Shown here: positions 24,766 to 35,237 of the stretch, in pieces
How positions within the stretch are numbered: position 1 is the first letter of the stretch
Layout: each line of letters opens with the position of its first letter
NCBI RefSeq assembly: GCF_018139145.2
Contig: NC_059481.1
Location: forward strand, 15,984,368-16,048,367
Direction: 5' to 3'
DNA from: Gymnogyps californianus
Lineage: Eukaryota > Chordata > Aves > Accipitriformes > Cathartidae
Length of the DNA: 64,000 bases
Notes under the pieces: generated by a model
What the model was told of the DNA's origin: nothing
The model's input: the letters and a program-made list of their open reading frames with translations, nothing else
Databases searched by the model: none
Translations under genes and position numbers: made by a program

Positions 24766-27700
24766 CTGGAGTTTTTGTTGTTTCTTCACCTGTCTGCCTT
24801 CGAGCATTCATTATGTTACAGATGTGTATGAAGTGACCATTATCTTATCTTCTCTAATCTGTGGTTGTTTATAAAGTACCCTGTATTCCTGAGCCTATGT
24901 TTTATCAGAAAGTATAGCTCTTAGCCTTGATAAATAATTTACCATTATGATATGATCATGCAAACAGGGGCTCCCTAAGCTATTTATTATTTGCTTTATT
25001 TTTCTTAAGTAACAAGTTGTCCATATAACACTGCGAGTGAACCAGGCGACTCACAGACATGGACTAAAAGGTATATCCTATTTCATAGACCTTCCAGATA
25101 AGCAAGGAGATGAAGGAAAACACCAAGCAAAACTCCAGTTTAGCCACAGGGAAGAGTGCTGAGTAGAGAACGACAGGAGATTTTCTGAAAAGCAGAGATT
25201 TTGGGGCAATCTGGAAGAGTATTTGCTCAGTATTTGCAGAGATGATAATACCGGGATGGATGCAAAGCAAGAAGAGCTGGAACGTTGCTGGGACGGATGG
25301 AGCATAGCCTGACCGGGAGGCTGGGGGAGAAAAGAGGGTGGAGATGAGGCCAGGAACGGTGGTGTTTGAATGAGGAATCTTTCTTGGGAAAGAGGAGTTG
25401 GCTGTAGAGGAGATGTGGGAGGGAAGGGAGAACCACATTGCTCCTTGTGATGTTTCCAAAAGCAACATTTTCAAGCTGTCTCGCTGCTCTTCGGTTAACA
25501 TCAGATTCATTTTGATTCTAATTTTCTGGTCGTCGTGGTTGACTCTCCTATTGGCATTGCAAAGGGGCATGTTGGCGGTGGCTGTACCGCTGGGCTGGAG
25601 CAGAGGCTGACTGCCTCTTTGCCCGTGGGTAGCCCTGGGACATCCTTAATATCTCCCCAGCCTTTCCCTGCAGCTCTGTGGCTCCATCACTGCTGCTGAC
25701 ATTGCTTCCCTGGCAGGAAAACTGCATGAGCTTAGCATGGAGAACAGCTAAACTCTGTCCTTGCAGGCAATGTGGATGCTGCTGGCTAGTGAGACCCCTG
25801 CTTGGATGGAAGGAGAGCCATCAAAAGCCTTTCAGAGTATAGACATGACATGTTCAATGCTCAGAACATACAAAGGCTTCTTAAAATGTTAAAAATTAGA
25901 CTCTTTTTACAGTTAATATCCACAGTACGTTTGTCCATAGCACAGGCTGAGTTACTCACAGAAACAGCTACTGCATCACTGTTTAGATTTGAAGTTTCAG
26001 AGGAGCTCCAAAATATTGTATATTGTGTTTTAAGATCATAGGATGGTATATCAGGAGTTACCTCAGGTTACCCTTGACTATTATTCTGTGTTTTTACAGT
26101 ACAAAACCGGCTTCTTTTCTATGTCCCTCCCTCTATTTCTCTGTCAAGTGGCAGGTAGACCTAAATCTTAAAATCTGTACTCTCTTTCTCTTTTTACTCC
26201 ATTTTTTCCTTTAACCTTACCTGGAAAATGCACTGCTGAAGCTGGTGAGAATTCTTCCAAATAAAGCCATTCATCAGCATTATACATCAGAAACTCAACC
26301 TCTTTACCTACTTAACAGCACAAAATGTATGCTATTGCCAAGATAGATAAAAAAAGTTGAAGTCTAGGTAGCTGCTTTATTTCCAGGAGTTACTAATGGC
26401 TATATATATTTTGAGTATCAGAGCAATAGTTAAACCTATAAAAGTGATCGGTGACTGCTTGATATCAATGATGTTTTTGAAGTTTGTCTCAGGCTTGTGC
26501 AGTGAGTCCAGGACTTGTCTGAGTCTCAGAGGGGCAACAGAGTGGCCGTGTGCTTAGAGGGAACTGGACCTCAGCTGTGATCAGCCATAAAAGATGGGAA
26601 TGAAAGAATGAAAGTGATAAAAAGCCATGACTGTGTGATAGGAGTTAATGTTGTCCAGATTTCTACACCTCCCCCGTCCGCCCTAAAAGTTAATAGGAGA
26701 AACTTGGAGAAGTCCTCAACTGTAAATTATGTCTTTAATCCAATTATATCCTGTGGACTATACTGGGATGAATCGACTGAATGATATGTTGTAGTCCATG
26801 CTAGCTCAGTGCCTACTGTCATCAGAAACGTTTCTGAAAGCTTGAAAGCTAGTGCATTGTGTCCATTGAGTATGTTCCTTAGATGCCTTGAGAATGTGAT
26901 TTATTTTGGTTTTTTTCTAGACCTGGAAATACAGTCAGAGGCAGTGAACTGTCCCTGGATTATTGCAAGGATGGAATATACTTTATGTGGTGTACTATCC
27001 CTGTGGTGTCAGGACTGCAACTGCCTTGGCAGTTCTTGGGGTTTCCCACTTTTCCAGAAATGGGAAGGGATTGAGATGGCCATGGAGCATCAGAGTTTGG
27101 CTCTGAGGCTTTTGAGGGTTGGTAGATGTTGTAGATGTCCAAGCTTGGCAGCATCTACTTAAGCTGGATGACTAAGAGGCTGAGTCCATTCACAGGACCC
27201 AGTGTTTGCAGGGGAATGGGAGTGCAACTGTGGATCAGCTGAGACTTGGTTACCTCTTAGCCCATAGAACCTGAACAGGTTTGGGGCATGAAACTAGGGA
27301 TAACACGTGTAGAAAGTCCTCCTAAGAAGTGAGCTGCAGAAAAAAAACCTGTGGAGTGTAAAGAAGGTCAGACTCTGGGTCTGTTTATTGGCACGTAAAT
27401 TGCCGTCAGGACATCGGGTAATAGATGCTGGCCGTGCTTAGTTTCACAAGTACCTGACCTCCTTGACTATGCCCTATTCCTTTAGATGTAGCTGTGTCCT
27501 TCTAACTTGCTTGTGCCAGAGGGACACTGCTGTGATCTGTGTTCCTTAAAAACGAGGAGGTGCTGTGCAAGCAATGACAGTAAGGGTTACATGCTGGCAG
27601 GGCTTTGTGAGCCCCCAAGAACTACGTCCCCAGCAGGGTCTGTGCCAGCCTGGCATACATCCCGTGGCTGGTTATGAAACCAACCATCTCTCTCCAGTAC

Positions 27701-30588
27701 TAATGCTGTAGGAGATGTCCTCTTTGCTCCTTGTCACAAAGGTGTGATTTCTGCTCTCAAAGCAGAGGACGACGAAGACTTCCTTCACAACATTCACTAG
27801 AGAGGCCTTTCACATCCCACTGCGTGATGAGGTACCTTCCTTTGAAGCAACACCTTGGCTGCTTAGGGAAAGCACTAAGCCCTCAATAGCCTCTCCCACC
27901 ACTCCACTACAAGGGAGATCTTTATGGTCTCTCCTCAAATTACACCAGTCTATACCAGCTGATATTTTTATGACTTGTTTTGTGAACTGCACCTTGAAAT
28001 GCAGAGGTCTCCCCTTCCCACCGCAGTCAGGCCAGCCAGCGGTGCAGGGTACGGCCAAAGGGACGTGCGCACCATGCAAAACCCAGTCCTCCTGGTTTGC
28101 ATGCAAAGGCTTGACAACGTGAAAGAACAAAAGTCATTCAAACTGAAATTGCCTGTTTGCTTTTTGTGTTTGGAGAAATACAGCGTGTGTAGTCCCAACA
28201 GAGGCATCTTGCTGCAAGAGCTGAATTTTGCCTTTGCATCTCAAAAGCTGGAAGTCACGTGGGCCCAGGGAGTAATGTAAAAAAAAGCCAGAACCTGCCA
28301 GAAGGAATTCACAATAAAGGGGGAGACTTTTTTTCCTTGTGACTAAAACACCTGTCACGGCTGCTAGGACTCTGCTAATTACACAATAAATTTATTATAT
28401 CCCGCTTGGAAGAACAAACGATACTTGAAGCTCCAAAAATGAGCAGCCTTTAGACTAGATTAATGACTGCATGGAGCCAGTGTTCACCCTGTCCTCCCAG
28501 AAGCTCCAGAGAGTAAAATGGCTTGAAGACTCCTCTCTTTGTTGCTAGTGCTACATAATAAAGTAATTGTGCAATTAGAAGTAGATTACTGATGGGAGAG
28601 AGGCATTTTCTATGTGATGTGGGTAAAAAACAGGCTTCTCTGAATAGGTTTGAAGCCTCAATGCAGCACCTCTGCTTGTTTTTGCTTGAGATTCTGGTAG
28701 TCCCTGGTAGCATCCAGACAGAAGAAAAGGAGCATCTCAAGTTGAGTGTGGTTTTTCTTCCCATGTGAATATATAAGGGAGGTCCTCATGAAAGGTTGCA
28801 GTGCGGTCCCCACATTGCCCAACTCCTCACGATCCTGTGTTTACACAGCACGAATGGCTGCAGCATGGATTAAAGGGTTTCAACTCGTGATGGAGGTGCT
28901 TGTGATATTGGCTGGCAGGTCAGACCCCAGGATGGGTGAGAGTAGATGGAAGTGCAGAATAATGTCTTATGGCCTGATGTCCTCTGAGGTTTCCAGCTTT
29001 GGCAGCTGATAGCAAAGGCTGAAGTTAGGTGGTCTAAAAATAAAATAAAGCATAAGCCAAAAATTGGGGTACAGCTACATATTGTGAAATAGCTCTGTGT
29101 GGGAAGCAGGCCTTGGCTCTCAGGTATGGATGTTCTTTTCCTCATCACTTTATTTTACCTATGGGAACAAGCCTGCTATTGGTTAGGGCAAGATTAGAGC
29201 AGTGATGCTCTTGGGCGCAGGCACTTGGGTGTAAGGAGTCATAGCTGGGGCAGGAGGCTGAAGGAGCTGTAGCACGGTTGCTGTCTGTCTGTCTGCAGGA
29301 GGGAGATCGATGTGGGTGCATTTGGGCATGCTGGTGTTTTGGGGACCTGCTCCACGGAGGTAGACAAGAATGCTTAAGTGGGTGCTGTGGGACTTGGGGG
29401 AGGCACGTGGACTGGCCCAGGAGGTTGGCTGGGGTGCTGGTAGGTGCTGAGATGCTTGGGGAGTAGGAAGGTCTCTTGTGTGCATTGACCAAGGAGGTGG
29501 GTGTTGAGGGCTCCATGCTCATGGAACAGCAACCTCAGAACTTTGCATGGGGGTCAGTGCAGAGGGACCACTGTGAGCACCAGGTCCCTCGCAGCCTGGC
29601 GGGGATCGATAACGGGTCCCGTGACCAAGCAGCACATGGGGAATTGGGAGTTAAGAAGTACTTGAGATGGTGGCAGATGAATTAGAGGAGACAAAGAGGA
29701 GGGAATATTCTGGGTTTGTTGCAGTTCAGCTTAAAGGTTGTGGCGCTGACTTCTCCATATTTTGCTGGGGCCTCTCCTCTCTGCCATCCTTGGGTGCCTG
29801 TGGCCTCCAAGGGGTGCCAGCATGGCACAGGGCTCCTCTCATGGGAAACTCCCTCTGTGTCCTTGCTCCAGTGAGAGCAAATAACGAACATCAGAGAGGC
29901 TGTGGAGGGATGGGAGACTCCCATTACTCCTGTCCGGGGCGGGGGGGTGACTACTTTGCCTCATTTCCTTGCCTGTCTGATGGTGTTGTGAGTTTTTTGG
30001 GTTCAGGGGGGTAAGGAGGAGACGTTGCCATTTGTGGTGGTGGTGGTGGGATGCAGCATGAGCTAAGCAGGATCTGCTCCAGTACATCGTGTGTCCCTGC
30101 AGGTATCAGCCTGACCAAAGGTCTCCATGTGTGTGCCTGAGTGAAAGTGGAGGAGGGGAGACAAGATGGGCGACACATTGGGCAAGAGAAATGCTGTGAA
30201 CATGAGTTTGGGGTGAAATAGATCTTCTTTGGGGGTGGTGTTTCTCCAGTCTAAGCTCGGCTATGTATTCTGCCAAGTTCACGATGTCAGGGTCTACAGA
30301 CACCACAGTGACTGATCTATCCTGATACAGCCCTAGGAGGGGACTTTGTGCAGCACTCACCTCTGCTGTGGTGTCACCTGTAGCTACTTTAACCCCTGCA
30401 GGATTGTCAGCCTGGTACCCCAAAACCAGGAAAGAAAACTTGAGGTGTCTTCCCTGCCCTGTGAGCTGCCTGGGGATGGTCCAACTGTCAGAGGTGCTAG
30501 GACAAGCATCTTGTCCAGGGGCTGGTGGTGGTCCACTGCCAACCTGCAGTGATCCGTACCCGTGTGGTCAGCAGGGCTTGCAGGTCCC

Positions 30589-30630
30589 CTTTCCTCTGTT
30601 GCGCCTGATGGATGTGCGTGGTGTTTGCAG
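30589..30630 (+). other. NTRK3: 3' splice site of the juxtamembrane exon
   Basis: A pyrimidine-rich run (CCCTTTCCTCTGTTGC, about 30587-30602) is followed by a possible branch-point sequence (CTGAT at 30604-30608) and then by TTTGCAG ending at 30630. The exon continues directly with the split glycine codon expected for TrkC. A second TTGCAGGTCCC lies 47 bases upstream (AG at 30582-30583). It has almost the same acceptor context, but its use would add 47 bases and shift the frame, so 30630/30631 is the supported boundary. Confidence 0.8.
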
Positions 30631-30819
30631 GTCCCGTGGCAGTGATCAGCGGAGAGGAGGATTCAGCCAGTCCCCTCCACCACATCAACCACGGCATCAC
30701 AACACCCTCGTCCCTGGATGCTGGCCCGGACACGGTGGTGATCGGCATGACCCGAATTCCCGTCATCGAGAACCCCCAGTACTTCCGACAAGGTCACAAC
30801 TGCCACAAGCCAGACACGT
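30631..30819 (+). CDS. NTRK3: NTRK3 (TrkC) internal exon, juxtamembrane segment
   Basis: This 189-nt exon encodes the cytoplasmic juxtamembrane part of the neurotrophin-3 receptor TrkC, between the transmembrane helix and the kinase domain. It starts with two bases that complete a Gly codon, reads 62 full codons (beginning [17 protein letters not shown]) and ends with a single T before GTGAGT, so both borders are phase 1. The peptide matches the mammalian TrkC segment as I remember it with no difference that I can see. It includes IENPQYFRQ: the NPQY motif (30771-30782) is the family's tyrosine docking site for the PTB domains of Shc and FRS2 on the activated receptor. The exon has no stop and no start of its own, as expected of an internal exon. 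It is shared by the kinase-bearing and truncated receptor forms: the terminal T pairs either with a downstream kinase exon or with the local alternative last exon at 56920. Identification is very secure. Confidence 0.97.
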
Positions 30820-30825
30820 GTGAGT
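30820..30825 (+). other. NTRK3: 5' splice site of the juxtamembrane exon
   Basis: The exon ends ACACGT and the intron begins GTGAGT, a strong match to the U1 consensus on the intron side. The base before it (T rather than G) is non-consensus on the exon side. The position is fixed by the reading frame: in the full-length receptor this T starts the Tyr codon of the next exon. Confidence 0.9.
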
Positions 30826-30858
30826 GCCCGATCCGGCCGGAGCCCCCTGCAAGGACCA

Positions 30859-30947
30859 GGGGACGGGTTGGGGGGATGGGGGAAGGAGGGCGAGGAGGAA
30901 GAGGTTAAGAGGATGAGGAAGAAGAGAAGGAGGTTTTTGAGGAGAGT
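30859..30947 (+). promoter_or_regulatory. G-run / purine tract just inside the intron
   Basis: Starting 40 bases after the donor there are five closely spaced G runs (30859-30862, 30865-30867, 30870-30875, 30878-30882, 30888-30890). The first four fit the canonical G-quadruplex pattern with two-base loops. They pass into a GA-only-like tract (GAGGAGGAAGAGG and similar) up to about 30947. G runs close to a 5' splice site are a known class of intronic splicing element bound by hnRNP H/F. A role here is inferred from position and composition only. Confidence 0.45.
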
Positions 30948-33900
30948 GGGTCTTGGTATGGTCCAGAAACCAAAGTGAATCTCAGGTCTCAGAAATCACA
31001 ACATACATGTAGGTGTTTCCAGAGAAGACTTTCCACCCTCACCTTCACCTCCCTTCACCCTCCCTCTGCCACCCACCAGTCACCTTCCCCCCTTGCCTGA
31101 AAGTGTCATTTGAAGCTGGGCTCTGCCTCTTTGGCTCCGAGCATGAGGTCCCAGGCGTGAGCAAGAGCCGCCTGGGAGCATGGGGATGGACATGACCCCT
31201 GCCTGGCTGGGGAAAGGACCTGCCTCCCCTTCCTCCTCCAGCAGTTTCCCAGCCATGGGCCTGCCTCCTTGGCTCTCCGCTGGGCCAGGGAGAAGCTCAG
31301 GACACATGGCCATAGATGGGGCAGATGCATGAAGATAAAAACCAGGAGGCTTAGATGCTGGACGCCTTGTTTTCATGGGCTTCTGTAAAGCTTTTGCATC
31401 TTTCCTGTATAAATCTGGGTTTTGAACTGGGCTCATTAGACTAGCAGGTGGTGATCAAGTGGTCCTCTCCGTTTTGCGTTCCTAAATTCTGAGCATGGAA
31501 GAAAAGCGCCGGGTAAAAGGATGCTTTTCTGGGAGTCCCACACTGCTTCCCATGCGAGCAGTGAAATGCAACCTCCCTGACACGTGGCTTGCAGCTGGTA
31601 GTTGAGTTCTCCCAGGACTCTTACCAACTCTGAGATGCAAGCCAAGCAATGCAGGAGGTTTGGATAACGTTTCTCTCCTGCTCATCCTTTTGGTGTGTCT
31701 TGGTTCCAGGTAGAACGTGAAAAATAAAAAGCTTGCAAACAAAAGGGGAAAAAACCCTAACTTGTGCTATCTCTGTGGCCCAGCCAGAAGCAGGGAGTAC
31801 TGCACTGGAGTCGCCTCTGCTCTCCCCTTGGCTGCTGCTGACTCATGAGTGCAGGAGACTTAACTCTGCCCCTGGAAACAGGGAGCAGGCTGATCTCCCA
31901 ACCTGCGGAAACTCATTCAACATCAAGCGCTCCGCAGGAGCGCGCTGCTCCCCGGCCACCGCTCCTCCCATCAGGGGATGGGGACCTGCAGCCGCTGCTC
32001 CCGTGGAGGTGTCCCTGGGGCAGCCCCTCCCAGGTGCCCAAGCCACTATCACCATGCTTTGCTTGCCAGAACGATGGGGTGTACCCAATGAATGCACCCG
32101 GCTCTCCCTTTGATTTTCATTTTAATGTGCTAAATTTGGTCTGTTTGTAGAGAGGGGAGGAGGAGGGCGGTGATTAGGCAGGAGCAGAGAAGCTGAATGT
32201 AGCGTGGTTTTTCTGTGCCGTTAATTACATATTTTACGTTTCTTATAGCACCTCATCTCAAAATGATTTACAAACTCTGATGGCTTGGGAGGGGGGGCTT
32301 CCCCACTTTATTTTTTTTTCCTTCCCCTCCTGTGCTTTCTCAAATCTCTTTAATCTATGCGCCGACCATTGCAAGACGTGGGTGCTGTTGCAGCTGTGCA
32401 GTAGCAGAGCTTAAACCTCAGAGGATTAAGTTGTGCTCTGAGCATTTGCCCTGTGGGTTTTGTCAGAGCCGAGCGGGTTGCAGGGGAAGTCGCTCGCAGC
32501 AGGATTTGGCCTCAGAGTTTCACGGGGCTATTTGATTAGGATCTGAAGAGTTCACAGAGATGCTTGGGGATGGCATCTGGAGCCGCTTCTCCCGTGGAAG
32601 GTGCCACGGGGGGGAAATGCAGCAGTAGTGACAACTGTGCATACTTGGAAATCCACAGCAAATCGCCACCTCCGAGCTCCAGGTTTCCTGGGGCTGTGAG
32701 GCAGCGGGGCTGAAACCGCACACAGGCACTCCCTTTGGGTGCTAACAAGAGGCAAACGACAGCTGGATGCTGGCAAGCTAAAAACCTTTATATTTTTTAG
32801 ATTTGCTTGTCATTCACGGGGCACAACCCAGGCTTTGAGACCTCAGGCAGGGTTGGATTTGGTGTGTGTTTTGTATTTTAGTCCCCAAGACTTTACTTGG
32901 ACAAAACTTCTGACTTCACTGGTGGCTTTGCTTGAGGCTGGAAAGTTTCATAATTCACCTTTTAAATTAATCATGCTTTGGGGAGCTTTTGCTGTAAGGG
33001 GTTTGTTTGATCTGATGTGCTCTGCTCAACTTAAACCTGAGCTGGAGAATATTTGTTGCTGCCATTCTCCCCGTGGTTTTCATGCCAGAGGGTATTTCTT
33101 TCCCCCTGTGCAGAGCTTGGACACAAACACTTCTTCATTTGCTGTCACTTGTAGAGAAGAGAACTGCTCTGGGCTGGGGAATGCCTCGATGCCCAGCTGA
33201 GCCTGTACTGATGCAAGCTGTCATCTCTCTCCTGCCACCCACCTCCCACAGAGCTGCTGTCCAGCTGTGAGCAAAGGTGCTCCATGGCACCCAGCATCTC
33301 TACTTTGCACTGAGGTGTTGCTAGAGCAATGTTTTCAACAAGCAATTTCTCTCTCCATCGTGAAGCTTTTCTGCTTCCTTCCTCCTGCAAGCATCCCTGT
33401 GCTCTTGGATGTTGTCTGGGTTGAGGACACGCCGATACCCATTGCTGCGCTGCAACGAGGAGAGCAAACTCTGTATGCTTAATGCAGTATTAATAGTACA
33501 TTGATGTGATATAGATTTCTGTCACCCTCTATACTAGCAAACATCGCTTATCACGCAGGGATGACGGATGTTTATTCCCAGCCACTTAGCTCTGCATAAT
33601 GGAATTGCAGCTGAAATATGGAGAGCAGCTCCCTGCCCGCGGAGCTGCAGCCCCTCTCGCTCCCGCTGTGCAATGTGGGCTCTTCTTGTTAATGTGTCCT
33701 CAAGGAGATAGAGACGTGTTCCTCACTGGGAATGTGCTGTCCTCGCATCGATGGGATGAAGGGTGCAGGAACCAGCTCTTGCCTCTGATTTTCTGGGATT
33801 TTTGCAGTTGTCTCTCACCCCCTTTCTGCTACTGCCTGATTTAGAGGAGCAGGAGGGACAAGTGTGGCTCAGGGTCCTCTTTCCCTTCCTGGCTGAGGGC

Positions 33901-35173
33901 TTCTCAAAGAGCCATGGAAGAAACTGCACACCCCTGTTTTCTTGTGATGAAGCACTCTTTGAGAAGATGCTCCCCCCATCTTTACGCTGTAACTCCATGG
34001 CATGCTGGGCAGCACTAGGATTTGCAACCAGTCCTTGTTTCAGCCATCCTCAGCCCTACCTGGAGGGTTAAACAAAGAGCTTGGCAATAGGGACAGTCCA
34101 ACCACAAATCGATTTCAGAAGAATAAGCTGAAATAGTCTTTTTCTCCTGATCTTTTGCACATGGAAGAGAAACCAAGTGGCGTATCTGCTTGGCAGATGT
34201 CAGCAGGAGGAGCGACAGGTTGTGATGAGTGTGCACCTCTCTATATTTGGAAACAAACAGATGGGAAGAGAAGAACGGGACTTGTGGAGCAAGCACTGTG
34301 GACAGAATATGTGATGAGGAGATATGGTGTAGGACCATGTGGCTCAATCCTATCGTCAGGGGTGTTGGTAATGCAAAACATGATCCAGTCTACCCTCATT
34401 TGTGTCCAGAAAATGGCTATCAGTTCTTCTGGGCAGGAAAAGTCAGCTCATTACAGCGGACAGCTCCTGATCAGTGGGAAAAAAGGGAACATCGGCTTGA
34501 AATAAGTTCATGAGGCTGTTGGTAGGACATCATTTTCATACGTATACTTCTTGGCAGTAACAGCAACTTTTAACCTTAGCTCCCTCTCCTGATGTTTAGG
34601 ATTCAAATCTGCAAAATGGGTAATTATGAGTAGCTGGAGATTTTTGTGGTGAAAGACTGGTAGTGTTTCAGAAGAAACATTTTGGAAGATTGTTTTACTT
34701 TAGTAGTAGTAATTAATTATTAGCACGATGCATCAGATGCAGATTAGTTCTTGGATCTGATCTCTCAAGCTTTACTCAAATGCCATAGCACAGTTCTGCA
34801 CTTATTCTATTCTCTCATATTTCTTGTCCAACCGAAGAGGTGTTCTCAAGAACGACACAAATCAGAGAAAAAAATCCAAACTTTAATGGAGAAAATTAAT
34901 CTGGGGGGCAGATCCTTTGCAGATCCCTGTCTGTCTCCCATCAGTGGATGCTCGGTTCCCACCAGTGCTGTGAAGCTAGACTTTTGGGACAAATGGTTTG
35001 ATTTTGGTGGAGGTTGTTGCCAGACACGACTGGAGTGGGCTGCGTTTTCCTCTTCCAGGACTGGCGCAGTCTGGGGACTGGGATGCATTCTCCACACGGG
35101 TGGAGCAGCCGTCCTTCCATAGAGTCCTAATGAGGGTTTTTTCCAACCTCATTTATTACAGGCTGCCCTGACA

Positions 35174-35237
35174 TAATTACATATTTGAAGTTAGTAATTA
35201 CACGTATTCATGCTAATTAAGTAATTAGATATAATTA
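35174..35237. promoter_or_regulatory. Cluster of five TAATTA motifs
   Basis: TAATTA occurs at 35174-35179, 35195-35200, 35214-35219, 35222-35227 and 35232-35237, five copies of this palindromic homeodomain core in 64 bases. The surrounding DNA is AT-rich, which raises the chance rate, but the regular density is still notable. It may be an intronic enhancer; no function can be shown from sequence alone. Confidence 0.3.

Larger units (their letters stand above)
1..30630 (+). other. NTRK3: NTRK3 intron upstream of the juxtamembrane exon (partial, 5' end outside window)
   Basis: This stretch is read as intron because the first recognisable coding exon starts at 30631 with a 3' splice site and a split codon. 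I looked for the preceding exon of the family, which carries the single transmembrane helix and the basic stop-transfer segment, and did not see it. It should lie upstream of the window. Open frames of up to about 198 codons occur here on both strands, but none shows a recognisable domain, a sensible splice context or a conserved motif. Contents that can be named are two CR1 fragments (about 5650-5860 and 24490-24765), a possible third near 2555-2605, GATTA-rich and GATA-rich AT segments (6256-6306, 12215-12300) and several short A/T tracts. The remainder holds nothing I can identify. Confidence is high that it is non-coding and good that it belongs to this gene. Confidence 0.85.

Noticed and set aside
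24538..24831. 97-codon open frame on the + strand, hydrophobic
   Set aside because: It lies in an antisense CR1 fragment.
25064..25570. 168-codon open frame on the minus strand with a hydrophobic end
   Set aside because: The hydrophobic end comes from T-rich codons; there is no conserved motif.
1..30630. Transmembrane exon of NTRK3
   Set aside because: Searched for sequence encoding the membrane helix followed by Asn-Lys-Tyr-Gly-Arg-Arg-Ser-Lys-Phe and not found; it should lie upstream of the window.
31900..32040. Locally GC-rich stretch with several CpGs as a possible CpG-island promoter
   Set aside because: Too short and too few CpGs, with no first exon or downstream donor that I could support.
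34608..34640. AAATCTGCAAAATGGGTAATTATGAG, like the MIR block before its 3' end
   Set aside because: Too short and no flanking MIR blocks were found.
35119..35160. GAGTCCTAATGAGGGTTTTT followed by TCCAACCTCATTTA, like a CR1 3' end
   Set aside because: Suggestive, but there is no upstream CR1 body and no terminal microsatellite.
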